Shown here one piece after another: positions 24,096 through 34,090 of a stretch of DNA of 64,000 nucleotides. A program made the translations under genes and the position numbers. The stretch covers positions 3,920,001 through 3,984,000 of the forward strand of contig NZ_CP047029.1 in assembly GCF_009796805.1 (NCBI RefSeq), in the 5' to 3' direction. This stretch comes from Algibacter sp. L1A34. Its GTDB lineage: Bacteria > Bacteroidota > Bacteroidia > Flavobacteriales > Flavobacteriaceae. The notes under the pieces are model-generated. The model ran no database searches, was not told the DNA's origin, and worked only from the letters and a program-made list of their open reading frames with translations. Each line of letters begins with the position of its first letter. The first letter of the stretch is position 1.

Positions 24096-25439
24096 CTACT
24101 CAATAGGTCTAAAGAAAAGTGTATAAAGCGAACCTGTTCCACCAATTCCTACCCCACCACCAAAATTTACTGCAAAAGAACCGTCTCCTTTTATATCTCC
24201 CACATAGGAAATAGAACGTGCAAAACGGTCTTCTGTGCCAAGAACCAAATCAAAACCCCCTTCAGTTGCACTGATTTTATCAAATGTTCTTACGGTTTTA
24301 TCTGCATTTAGATATAAGATATACCCGTTACCCTCATTCTGCTGATTGGCTCCCGTAACTAAATCTGTTATCCCGTCACCATCAATATCCCCAGCTGCGC
24401 ACATAGCATGCCCAAACTGCGCACCAAAAGTACCATTGGGGTTCTCTTCTAAATCAAGTGTTTCCGTAAAACCATTTAATCCTTCTGTTATTTTAATTTT
24501 AGAAACTACATTTAGTGTTGTTGCATCCAATGAAAGTATCCAGATTGCACCTTTACCACCGTCAGACAAAAATGCCCCTACAGCCATCTCTATAGTCCCA
24601 TCATTATCTAAATCTCCAAGCATAGCAACTTCCCTTCCTCCAAATTCATCGCCATCTTGCAATCCTTCACCAAAATTGCCTTGTGTTGAACTAATGGTTA
24701 CCGTACTTTCATTAAGAACTTCAGAACTATCATTTAAAAACAAGATATCAATGGCGCCCCTATTTGAACCACCATCATCCGATCTTGGGTCGCATGCTAC
24801 TAAATCAATTCGATTATCGTTATTAATATCCCCAATAGCCGTTAAACCTTGAGCGCTTATATTTTCATTTTTTACATAACTTTTTACTTTTCCATTCGTA
24901 TCCAAGTGAATAATATACAATGAGTTATTGGGACTCGTTGGTGCGGAAACTGCAATATCAGGAATACCATCATCGTTGTAATCCCCCACACCTGCAACAC
25001 CGTAACCAAAGAAATTTCCGGCATTTAAAGTTTCATCAAAATCACCTTCTTCTGTAGATATTTTTTGATTAGATGAAACAGAACCATCACTATTCATAAA
25101 CAAGATATATACCGCTCCGGCATCAACCCCACCATCATCATCTGATCGCGCACCTATAACGTAATCTATTACCCCATCTCCATCCACATCTCCTATTACA
25201 TCATGGTCTCTCCCAAACCTGTCTCCAGCATCCAAATCAGCATCAAGCCCTCCCAAACCATTCTCTATCTTTACAAAGCTTTCTGCTTGATAAAACATTG
25301 CATCGTCATCAATTACTTCATCATCAATAATTTCTTCAGTATTATCATCCCTACTATTGCAACTAAAAAAAGTAAATGCAATTAAAATTATACTTAAAAA
25401 TAAATTGCTTTTTTTGGATTTAATAAAAATCAATATCAT
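24096..25439 (-). CDS. FG-GAP repeat lipoprotein (integrin-alpha-like beta-propeller)
   Basis: A 447-residue protein with lipobox TFFSC and an acidic linker of Asp/Glu. About seven FG-GAP units follow, each with a calcium loop such as DVDGDGVIDYVIGA, DYNDDGIPDIAVSA, DINNDNRIDLVAC, DLDNDGTIEMAVGA and DIDGDGITDLVTGA. These form a calcium-binding beta-propeller on the cell surface; in Bacteroidota such proteins are linked to surface binding, but the ligand is not evident. Separate from the sulfatase downstream by 244 bases. Confidence 0.88.
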   Translation of the reverse strand: MILIFIKSKKSNLFLSIILIAFTFFSCNSRDDNTEEIIDDEVIDDDAMFYQAESFVKIENGLGGLDADLDAGDRFGRDHDVIGDVDGDGVIDYVIGARSDDDGGVDAGAVYILFMNSDGSVSSNQKISTEEGDFDETLNAGNFFGYGVAGVGDYNDDGIPDIAVSAPTSPNNSLYIIHLDTNGKVKSYVKNENISAQGLTAIGDINNDNRIDLVACDPRSDDGGSNRGAIDILFLNDSSEVLNESTVTISSTQGNFGEGLQDGDEFGGREVAMLGDLDNDGTIEMAVGAFLSDGGKGAIWILSLDATTLNVVSKIKITEGLNGFTETLDLEENPNGTFGAQFGHAMCAAGDIDGDGITDLVTGANQQNEGNGYILYLNADKTVRTFDKISATEGGFDLVLGTEDRFARSISYVGDIKGDGSFAVNFGGGVGIGGTGSLYTLFFRPIE

Positions 25440-25683
25440 GTAAAATTATTTTATGTTCTTTATTCTAAGACTTTGATCAACACAAAAGGTTTAATCTTCT
25501 TTAAAATGTAAACGACAACTCTTTTCATCTGTAAAATGAACTCCAAAACTAAATATATTCACTCATAACTCTTTTGTAATCAGATAAATAAATGCAAATT
25601 AATTTGTTTTAGGGTGATTTACGGATATACAAATAAAATATTATACAAATCTCAATTATAAAAATTTGTTTAAAAAAACATCC

Positions 25684-27495
25684 TTAAATTTTAAAATCAC
25701 CTACTCTTGCTATTTTAAAATAGAATGTTCCCACTTCTTTTTTATTAGCATCAATAAACCATGAACTCAATGATGTTTTTCCTTTGGTAAAATTCCCTTT
25801 AAACAAAACTGATTTTGCATTAGGATCTACTGGTTTTTCTTCTTTCCAAGCACCAATTTTTACAACAGCCTTTTTAAAATCTATCGCTTTACCTTCAGCT
25901 ATTGCATCAATATATTGAGTCGATTTTCTTCCTGAAACACCTTCATTAATTTTCAAACCAGACTCAAACGGCCAACGGCTTACCTCAATTTCATACACAC
26001 CATCGCGTTCAAATTCTATTATAAACTCACCTCCTATTGGATTTAATTTTGCTTCTCTAATGAAGTTTTGGTTCCACGGAATTTTAGAATCATGAATATG
26101 TTCATCATGACAAGTAAGGATCATTGGATTTTCTTTTTCTGAACCTACAATGATTACTGGAAACTGATTGAACTCAGCAGAAACAGAACTCCACCATTCT
26201 TCATAATACCCACGCATTTTAGCCACTACATCAGGAAATTGAGCTGCCAAATCTTTGTCTTGTCTTGGATCTGTTGCAATGTCATACAATTCTACGCCGT
26301 TTACTAATCGCATTTTATCAGACATTACCGCGCTTTTTTGCCATTTAATTGGCTCTTGAACACGTTGTGAATCTGTAATTAAATAATCACGTTTAAAAGT
26401 AGCTTTTTTATCTACTAGTAATGCCGAAATATCACTACCATCTAAATCCAACTTAGGCAATTCTAGTTTACAAATTGTTGCTAATGATGGTAAAATATCT
26501 AAATGCGCTAACATCGTATTAACATCTCTTCCTCCTGAAATTTTACCTGCAGGATAAGAAATGAAAAATGGCACTCTATGTCCACCTTCATATTCACTAT
26601 TTTTAGTTCCTTTCATGTTGGCATTATAACCATACATTTTGCCTTCTTTTTCTTTATAACCAGCAGCAGTTCCGTTGTCAGTCATAAAAATCACAATCGT
26701 ATTATCATCTAACTTCAACTGTTTCAATTTATCTTGAAGACGTTTGAAATTATCATCTACATTAGAAATCATACCGTAAAATTTCTTCAATTCTTCAGGT
26801 ATCGCTTCGTTTTTGTACTTGTTATAGTATTCTTCTATAACATTATATGGCGAATGCGGAGCATTGGTTGAAATATAACAGAAGAAAGGATTGTCCTTGT
26901 TCTTTTCAATATAATTTATCGCTTCATCAAACCATACATCAGTACAATAGCCTTTTACTTTTCTAGGCACTCCATTCTCTAAATAAGTGTCATCAAAATA
27001 ATCATTCTCCCAATAATCTGGTGTTTGCCCTACTCCGCCACCACCGTGTAGCATTACGTGTTTAAAACCTTTGTCTTGTGGACGTGATGGATAACTATCT
27101 CCCAGATGCCATTTTCCAAACATAGCTGTTTCATAACCGTTATTTTGGAAAACATTAGCCATGGTTACTTCTTTTTCACGAAGAATTGAAACTCCACCAA
27201 TAGTATGCCAAACCCCTACTCTATTCGCATAACGACCAGTCATTAAACCTGAACGCGAAGGAGCACAAGTTGGTCCAACATGAAAATCAGTCAATCGAAC
27301 AGATTGCTTATAGAACTTGTCTAAATTTGGTGTTTTAATTATTGGATTTCCTGTACATCCCAAATCACCATAGCCTTGATCATCTGTGATAATAATAATA
27401 ACATTTGGTTTCTTTGCTTTTTGTGCTTCAACTGTTTGTAAACCTAAAAACATAGGCAAACACAGCAACATTTTAGTCAGCTTATTAAATTTCAT
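25684..27495 (-). CDS. S1-family sulfatase with C-terminal extension
   Basis: A 603-residue secreted sulfatase. Signal peptide 1-24 (VEAQ), metal-binding NVIIIITDDQGYGD, and catalytic motif CAPSR with Cys77, which must be converted to formylglycine by a maturase not in this window. Substrate-site motifs MFGKWHLGD and FMTDNGTAAG are present. Residues after about 470 form an extra beta-domain, longer than the usual 450-550-residue enzymes. It probably removes sulfate esters from the sugar chain attacked by the fucosidases. Forty-five bases downstream of the frameshifted GH29 gene, so in one transcript with it. Confidence 0.92.
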   Translation of the reverse strand: MKFNKLTKMLLCLPMFLGLQTVEAQKAKKPNVIIIITDDQGYGDLGCTGNPIIKTPNLDKFYKQSVRLTDFHVGPTCAPSRSGLMTGRYANRVGVWHTIGGVSILREKEVTMANVFQNNGYETAMFGKWHLGDSYPSRPQDKGFKHVMLHGGGGVGQTPDYWENDYFDDTYLENGVPRKVKGYCTDVWFDEAINYIEKNKDNPFFCYISTNAPHSPYNVIEEYYNKYKNEAIPEELKKFYGMISNVDDNFKRLQDKLKQLKLDDNTIVIFMTDNGTAAGYKEKEGKMYGYNANMKGTKNSEYEGGHRVPFFISYPAGKISGGRDVNTMLAHLDILPSLATICKLELPKLDLDGSDISALLVDKKATFKRDYLITDSQRVQEPIKWQKSAVMSDKMRLVNGVELYDIATDPRQDKDLAAQFPDVVAKMRGYYEEWWSSVSAEFNQFPVIIVGSEKENPMILTCHDEHIHDSKIPWNQNFIREAKLNPIGGEFIIEFERDGVYEIEVSRWPFESGLKINEGVSGRKSTQYIDAIAEGKAIDFKKAVVKIGAWKEEKPVDPNAKSVLFKGNFTKGKTSLSSWFIDANKKEVGTFYFKIARVGDFKI

Positions 27496-27540
27496 TTTAT
27501 TTGTAAATTATTATTTCATAACTGGCAATCTTATCAACGA

Positions 27541-29333
27541 TTACTTAATAGGTTGTAATTTCAATGCTTTTAAGCTAGATTTTTTTCTGTCACCCTCTAT
27601 TAATGTAGTTGTAATTGTATGTTTACCCGCTTTTTTAAACTCTAAAATCCCCATGTTATAAAACACATATTTTTCAGTAGCTGCTTGTTGATTTTGAACC
27701 ATAATTCCTTCATCAGTTTCTGTCTTCCAGACTAATCTATTTTTACCTGCATAGGACAAATCAATATAATAATAACCTGGTTTTTGAACATTTACAGTCC
27801 AAGTAACCGATCCATTATCTGCCCACTCACTTACTTGATTAGCGTGTTTCCATTCACCGAATTTCTCCATCCAACGAATAGTCTCTTGTTTAGCATTTTT
27901 AACTTCACCAAATTCAGTCAATAAAACAGTATCAATATTAGGATATACACCTAAATCATCTTTAATCTTAACTTGACTCGCTTCTTCATTTAATTCAACT
28001 TCAACAATAGAAACCAAGTTTTCTGGTGCTTCAAAAGGAACATTTAAAACGGTCCAGTTATTTTTTTGTTCGAATGAAATCGTAGGTGCTTTGTCTCCAT
28101 TCAACACTTTAACGCTTTTAATTGAGTTGGTCAATCCTGGCAAATATAATTTTCCGTCCTGAGGCCAATCAGATACTGCTAAAAACAACGATTTACCTTT
28201 AGTTGTAACATCTCCCCATGGTAAAGAATGTCCCCAAAGAGAAGCACCTGCACCATATACCACTTGTGGGTACTTTTTAATCCATGCTCCAGACTCTTGT
28301 AAAAATTTAGCTCCAATAGTTGGTACAACTCCTTTTCCGTCAAGTCCTATATTAAACAAATACGTTCCTCCTCTTCCCACTGTTTCTAAAACACGATGAA
28401 CAATTTCTTTAGGACTTTTAAAGTTATTATCATACCAGGCATACGACCAAGAATCGTTATTGGTATCTGCTCTTTCCCATAATCCTTCGATGTTTTTAGT
28501 TGGCACTTCCATGTCTCCTTTACTCGCGTAATCACCCATACCGTGACCTACACGACTACACATCATTGCTTTAGTTTGCAGTTTTTTAACCATATCTAAT
28601 AGTTCTACAACGTATTCTTTTTCCATATCACCAGGTGTATCAAACCATACAAAATCAATTTCTCCGTAGTTTGTACAAATTTCTTTTACCTGAGGCTTGC
28701 ATTTATTATAAAAATAATCTTTAAAAGTGGCTGCTTTTCCTTTTTCGTCAACTACAGGACCTCTCGTACCTCCTGGGGCAGTCCAGTCTTGATTATGCGA
28801 ATAATAAAATCCTAAACCTAATTCATGACACGCCTTAGACAATTCTTTCATTGGATCACGTGCAAATGGACTTGCATCAACTATATTGAATTTATTTGTT
28901 TTGATTTAAACATAGCAAATCCCTCATGATGCTTACTTGTTATAATAATATATTTCATTCCAGCATCTTTGGCCAATTGTGCTATTTTCTTTGTATCATA
29001 TTGAGCTGGATTAAAATCAGCTGCAATTTTCATATATTCATCAACAGGAATATTTGCCATTCTTGGATTCATAATCCATTCACCAATTCCGTAATAGGTT
29101 TTATCATTCCATTTACCCCATAAATGAGAAAATAATCCCCAATGAATAAACATTCCATAATTACTTTCATCAAATAATTTGGCTTTTCCTGATTTTAATG
29201 CTTCCATTGAAACTGTAAATTCACCCCACATTTCATCGATTCCTTTTCCTTCCTTCGTTTGAGAAATTACGGAAATTGACATAAATAAAACCATCATTAG
29301 TGATAAATATTTATTTTTACTCATAGCTATCAT
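27541..29333 (-). pseudogene. GH29 alpha-L-fucosidase, frameshifted
   Basis: Two frames together match the intact 603-residue fucosidase at 39297-41108. The first (29333-28881, 150 residues) has the signal peptide, FGMFIHWGLF and SKHHEGFAMF, then ends KSKQINSI. The second (28851-27541) resumes at the equivalent of HELADACH and holds DFVWFDTPGD with the nucleophile Asp. Between them the expected KFNIVDASPFARDP is present in the second frame. The lesion lies near 28900 in a short A tract (one base missing relative to the intact gene). It could be a real recent pseudogene or a sequencing error. Confidence 0.9.
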
Positions 29334-30661
29334 ATATTTATTTTTTGTGTTTTTTACAATATATTATATTGATTTACAGAACATTTATTTCAACTAATTA
29401 AAGTAGAATGTAACAGTTCAGCTAAATTATCTCTTCATACCCTAACTCGCTTTTCTTTAATCAGTCATTTTTTTGCTCTTTTCAACGGAAAGGGCATAAC
29501 ATCACATTTTACAATCACTCAACCTTTACAACCACCCTATAAATCAATAAATTAAACACTAACAAAGCTAATCTTCCTTTTTTATATTTTAATCCTGATA
29601 TTCTTTTAAGTACAAAATATTCAATTGCTGTACATTTGAAAAAATTTAAAACTGACCAATTCGAGCAAACTTTAGCTGAATATGAGAAAAATCAATTCTA
29701 TTCATAAACCTATATTTGAATGGATGCAATTCTTAAAAATTTAAAACAATTAACTAAATCATTAATTCACCAGTAGCACCAATATAAAAAACACTACTAA
29801 CAAATAAATCAAAAACCAAAAATCATGTTTATTAAAACAACTAACTTTTATTTTTTCACACAACTTGCACTATTTATATTGGCAAATTCATTATCATTTG
29901 CACAAAACGAAGACCAATCAAAAGGAGCTTTCACTGTAATAAGTTTTAATTCTCATACCTTAGAATAACAATATCTCATCTAAAAAAAAAAAAATCAATA
30001 CTAGATAAACACTAAAAATTCTTATCAAATAAGGGTTTTAATGGCCTTTTCTAAAATTAAAAACATGGATATATATTTATAAACACTAAAATAGTCCTAC
30101 TAAACCTTGAAATGATATATTACGAATTCTTATTTAGTAAAATCATTCGAACTATATTTTAATAAAAGTATAGTTATTATTAGCCCTACCAAAATACCCA
30201 TTGTAATATTTAACATCATTTTTATCAATTTTTAATTCTATTCATAATAAATTATTCAACATCTATAAGATACTTGTAACCTCAAATACCAGACTTGCAA
30301 AAAAACTAGACAATTAGCTGAATGACTAAACAGCTAGTTCATGATTATATATAATTCAAATTATTTAATGGTTCTGTTTTCTAAAAAGAAAAGCCTACAC
30401 CTATATTTTATAACTTTGCTTAATATGTATTTCTATCCTACATAGTTGTTTTTACAACAACTATGTTATTCGTAAAAATTATACATTAATTATAAGGACA
30501 TCCCCCTTTTAACCAATTAAAAAAACAAAACCCTCAAAAATCGAGTACGAGCGCAACGCTCTCTATAGTAATTTAAGTTCTGCTTACGGCAGCTGGAGAA
30601 AACAGACCTATATAATTTTCAAGTTCTTTTTTTAATAAGCAAAAAAATGAACATTAATTTA
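29334..30661. other. Long AT-rich region without an intact gene
   Basis: About 1.3 kb. I see a 47-codon + strand frame at 29825-29968 that starts with a convincing signal peptide (LALFILANSLSFAQ) and stops 21 codons later, probably the stub of a lost secreted protein. An open stretch ends at 29707 with TLAEYEKNQFYS, also stub-like. GC rises briefly near 30540-30600. Nothing else is recognisable; it is consistent with decay and deletion. Confidence 0.6.
29825..29968 (+). pseudogene. Stub of a secreted protein gene
   Basis: ATG, basic start, hydrophobic core and SFAQ cleavage site, then 20 residues and a stop. Too short for a functional secreted protein, and on the opposite strand to its neighbours. 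No family can be named. Confidence 0.4.
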
Positions 30662-30753
30662 CTTAAGACCAATAACTTTCGTTTGTGCATTCATCGCGAT
30701 GGCACAAACACATAAAAAACTGTAATAAAGGTAACTTTTCTTGAATTTTTCAT
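30662..30753 (-). pseudogene. Relic of the 5' end of a GH115-type gene
   Basis: The reverse strand reads MKNSRKVTFITVFYVFV and, after a frameshift, AIAMNAQTKVIGLK. The intact GH115 gene at 54671 begins MKNNFSRKITFLTLFLYAFV and continues AIAMNAQTKVVNGIK. The match then stops. It lies 28 bases after the esterase stop codon, so an esterase-GH115 operon once stood here. Confidence 0.85.
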
Positions 30754-30781
30754 TTTTTTTATACATCTCAATTTAACAGTA

Positions 30782-32683
30782 CTATTTAACCCAATACAAT
30801 TTTTTGAAAATAGGTTTTTTTCCATTCCATTCCCCTCCAAGTTTCACCGTTTTTGAACTAGTATTCTTTTTTCCTTTTATTACTTTTTTAGGTAACAATG
30901 AAAGTTCTTTTACAAGAGTAAAATCTTTTAAAGATTCTCCTTTTATATTTTTAAAGTCTTTGGGTGATAGTATCAATTTTTGAGGTTCTGAACCTCCAAT
31001 AAGAATTAATTCTGAGGCAAAATCATCTAAGAGAATGACCATTTTATTCGCTTCTTTACTAATTAGCTCAATTCCCAATCTCGCTTTTTTAGGTGCTTTA
31101 TATTTCGTACTATAAGGTTTATGAGTACTTCTTCCCCAAATATTTTTTTTATCGTAAAACCACTCTTTTTCCCAATTACCTTTAAAGTCTTCAATAATTA
31201 ATGAAGGTTTATCAGTGACAACAGTTTTGGATTTTTTTAAATCTTCAGGAGAAATTACTTGGATAGGTGTAGATATATTAAATTTATCCGTTTTGTATAT
31301 ATTATAATAATAGCCTGCACCTTGTTGGGGCTTGCTCAACCTATATTTTATATTTGCATAGACCCAAACGGGCTTGTCTATGCGAATTAAAGGTAATTCA
31401 GCTTTCCATTTGTCTCCTACTTTTACCGTATTAGCATAGTTCCAATACCTCTTTATTCTATTTTCTCTTTCTTCACTTTTAGTAGCTCTTGGAATTTCTC
31501 CTTGAAATGTATAATAAATATCAACTTCAATAATTGGTTTGGAATTATCTGGTAACACCTCAATAAGAGGGATTTTATTTTTAGTTTTTAATTTTATTTT
31601 ACTTTCAGGTGTTTTAGGCAACTCTGAACTTCCTTTTAGATACTGATCCATCCAAAGCAAACCTGACACCTCATATTCTCCTAAAACCTTATGATTCATA
31701 TGCGCAGAACTTACAACTCTCCAATCATCGGTCTTTATTAAGCTTGTTGCATTAGGGATATCTTTTAAATGTCCGTGGAAATCATTTGAAGGACTCAAAA
31801 ATAATATAGGACATTTTATTTCTTTTAAATAAGAATTATCTCCAATCGTATTTTTATATAAATCCTTGTATATATCATTGTCATTATCACTTATTCCTCC
31901 ACAAGAAGGGACTGCTACTTTTACTCTTGAATCTGTTGCTGTTAATACTGTAAGTTTACCTCCCATTGAGTGTCCATACACACCTAACTTATTTGCATTT
32001 ACTTGTGGTTGATTTTCTAAAAATGTTAAAGCCCTTCTTCCTGCCAAAGCAGCTAAAAACCAACGACTGTTTTTTGGGGAATCCACAGAATCTAAAGACC
32101 AATCCTCTGGGGCTAAAGACCCTCCGTAACCTCCCTTAGAGCTGTATCTAGTTGGAGCATGATATCCATCTAATTTTCCCCAGTCTGTTGTTATTTTGTA
32201 ATTAGCATCTTTTGTTTTACCAGCCAAAAAAAGCTTTACTTCCTTTGGTGTTACTTTATATTCTGGTGCGTTTATTCTACCCGCCCATGAAATAGAAATG
32301 GTAGCATAACCGCGCTTAGCATTTGTTAGTACAACTCTATAATCGGCATACTGTCCTCCGCCATGTATTTGCACTAAACCAGGTAGGTTACTCCCGTTTT
32401 TTGGATAGCCATAAATAGCGGCCACCATAGCTTTTTTGCCTTTAAAAACTCCAACTCTATATCTTAGAACTTTAAAGATGACCTCATCTTCTTCCCACTC
32501 TTTAAGAATCTCTGTATCTAAAGGTTCTTTTCTTGCATCATAGTGACTCCACAGCTCATGGAAATTCTGAGGCACATCTTTAGCATCAGTTATTGTACTA
32601 AAAGTGTCATTTTCTTGATTTTGTGAGGTCAAAATAGATGACATTACAAACAATAATGCAACAATAATATTTTTTAAAAACAT
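30782..32683 (-). CDS. Secreted alpha/beta-hydrolase, acetylesterase-like
   Basis: A 633-residue exported protein (signal peptide 1-20, SQNQ). The middle is an alpha/beta-hydrolase: oxyanion region VQIHGGGQYADY, nucleophile elbow GHSMGG near residue 240, acid region FLSPSNDFHG, and a His in SSAHMNHK. This resembles the acetyl-xylan-esterase/cephalosporin-deacetylase group, so it may remove acyl groups from the polysaccharide; the precise family is uncertain. The last 200 residues form an extra beta domain. Eleven bases after the GH28 gene, hence co-transcribed with it and the sulfatase upstream. Confidence 0.8.
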   Translation of the reverse strand: MFLKNIIVALLFVMSSILTSQNQENDTFSTITDAKDVPQNFHELWSHYDARKEPLDTEILKEWEEDEVIFKVLRYRVGVFKGKKAMVAAIYGYPKNGSNLPGLVQIHGGGQYADYRVVLTNAKRGYATISISWAGRINAPEYKVTPKEVKLFLAGKTKDANYKITTDWGKLDGYHAPTRYSSKGGYGGSLAPEDWSLDSVDSPKNSRWFLAALAGRRALTFLENQPQVNANKLGVYGHSMGGKLTVLTATDSRVKVAVPSCGGISDNDNDIYKDLYKNTIGDNSYLKEIKCPILFLSPSNDFHGHLKDIPNATSLIKTDDWRVVSSAHMNHKVLGEYEVSGLLWMDQYLKGSSELPKTPESKIKLKTKNKIPLIEVLPDNSKPIIEVDIYYTFQGEIPRATKSEERENRIKRYWNYANTVKVGDKWKAELPLIRIDKPVWVYANIKYRLSKPQQGAGYYYNIYKTDKFNISTPIQVISPEDLKKSKTVVTDKPSLIIEDFKGNWEKEWFYDKKNIWGRSTHKPYSTKYKAPKKARLGIELISKEANKMVILLDDFASELILIGGSEPQKLILSPKDFKNIKGESLKDFTLVKELSLLPKKVIKGKKNTSSKTVKLGGEWNGKKPIFKKLYWVK

Positions 32684-32693
32684 CTTAACTTAT

Positions 32694-34088
32694 TTAATTG
32701 TGAATATTAGAAGATTCATTATTCATAAAACCTACAACATCAACTAGCTCAATTTTTTCTCGAGCATCGCTACTACGAGTAGTCATGATCACATTTTTAA
32801 ATTCAATGTTTTTTGCATGACGAATATAAGCACCCCAAGAAGGCAATACTCCAAAGAAAAATTGTTCTGGATATCTTATAATATCTTCAGCAATACTTCT
32901 TTTTGCATCTTCTTCAGTTCCTCCACCTGGATAAGAAATAGTAATATTTTCTAATAAAACATTTTCCACATAATGACCAGGAATTCCAGTAATCATAATA
33001 CCACAACGCTTCTGGATATTACTAACTACATTTGCTTTTAAATTTCGTATGGTTATATTTTTTATAGATCCAGTAGAAGCTCCTTCATTTGTTCCTTCCT
33101 TCAAATTATAAATTTGCTCTGTTGGTTTATCATAAACTCTACCTCTATTTCCTAGTCTAATAAAAATGGGACCTTCTACATTATCCATGGTAATATTCTC
33201 GATAGTAATATCTTCTAGAATACCTCCATCTACTTGTAAAAGTTTTATAACTCCCATACGTGTATTAGAAAAATCACAATCAGAAACTTTAATATTTCTG
33301 AAGCCACCCCTTGAAGAGGTTCCGCACTTAAAAGCTGCTGTATGGCTTTCTGCCCTACAGTTTTTAACAACCATGTTTTCTGTGATTTTAGATGTGGTAC
33401 TTTTTGGGCAAATAGCATCGTCTCCAGTCTTGAGGTCACAATCTTCAATTAAAATATTGGAACATCCATCTAAATCAAAGCCATCGTTATTTTTATTAAC
33501 CATGCTATTGATGGTCACTTGTTTTGCTATAATATTTTCACAAGAAACCATATGAACACACCATGAAGCACTGTTCAAAAATGATACATCTCTAAATTCT
33601 ATATTATTACAATCAACAAATCGCATTAACATGGGTCTCTCTCCTAAGCTATCCGCAACTTTTACTGGGAAATTATTTTTAGTACCTCTACCGTTAATAA
33701 GTCCTTGTCCTGTTATTTTGATGTTATGAGCATTCTCCGCATACAATAAACTCTTATTAAATGCTGGTGCCTCTATAGCGCCTTTATTTTCTGTAGAATA
33801 GTCTTTTAAAGACAAACTCCCCAAAAGTTCTGCTCCTTTTTGAATATGTAATTCAACATTACTTTTTAAATTAATTGTACCTATAACATATTTTCCAGAA
33901 GGAATGATTACTTTTCCACCATTTTCAGCACATTTATCAATAGCTTTTTGAACCGCTACTGTATTTACAATTGTAGTATCATTAATTGCTCCATAATCTA
34001 AGATATTGTACTCATTATTTTTTTTACAGCTTCCAAAACAGATTAAACATAGTGCCATTACAACACCTTTTAATAATTGGTTTTTCAT
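32694..34088 (-). CDS. GH28-family beta-helix glycoside hydrolase
   Basis: A 464-residue lipoprotein (lipobox GSC, then KKNNEY) with a right-handed parallel beta-helix. Polygalacturonase-type motifs in order: NNDGFDLDGC (catalytic Asp), TGDDAIC (paired Asp), HTAAFKCGTSSRGGF and GVIKLLQ. GH28 enzymes hydrolyse galacturonic-acid or related linkages in pectin-like chains, so this enzyme probably acts on a uronic-acid-containing or similar backbone or branch. It starts 3 bases after the sulfatase stop and ends 11 bases before the esterase start: a tight operon of sulfatase, GH28, esterase. Confidence 0.87.
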   Translation of the reverse strand: MKNQLLKGVVMALCLICFGSCKKNNEYNILDYGAINDTTIVNTVAVQKAIDKCAENGGKVIIPSGKYVIGTINLKSNVELHIQKGAELLGSLSLKDYSTENKGAIEAPAFNKSLLYAENAHNIKITGQGLINGRGTKNNFPVKVADSLGERPMLMRFVDCNNIEFRDVSFLNSASWCVHMVSCENIIAKQVTINSMVNKNNDGFDLDGCSNILIEDCDLKTGDDAICPKSTTSKITENMVVKNCRAESHTAAFKCGTSSRGGFRNIKVSDCDFSNTRMGVIKLLQVDGGILEDITIENITMDNVEGPIFIRLGNRGRVYDKPTEQIYNLKEGTNEGASTGSIKNITIRNLKANVVSNIQKRCGIMITGIPGHYVENVLLENITISYPGGGTEEDAKRSIAEDIIRYPEQFFFGVLPSWGAYIRHAKNIEFKNVIMTTRSSDAREKIELVDVVGFMNNESSNIHN

Positions 34089-34090
34089 AC

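Noticed and set aside
24346-24852. Plus-strand frame of 168 codons
   Set aside because: Antisense shadow of the repetitive FG-GAP gene, Pro/Ser-rich with no start context.
30540-30605. GC-richer patch as a possible IS end
   Set aside because: No inverted repeat, duplication or transposase remnant could be matched.
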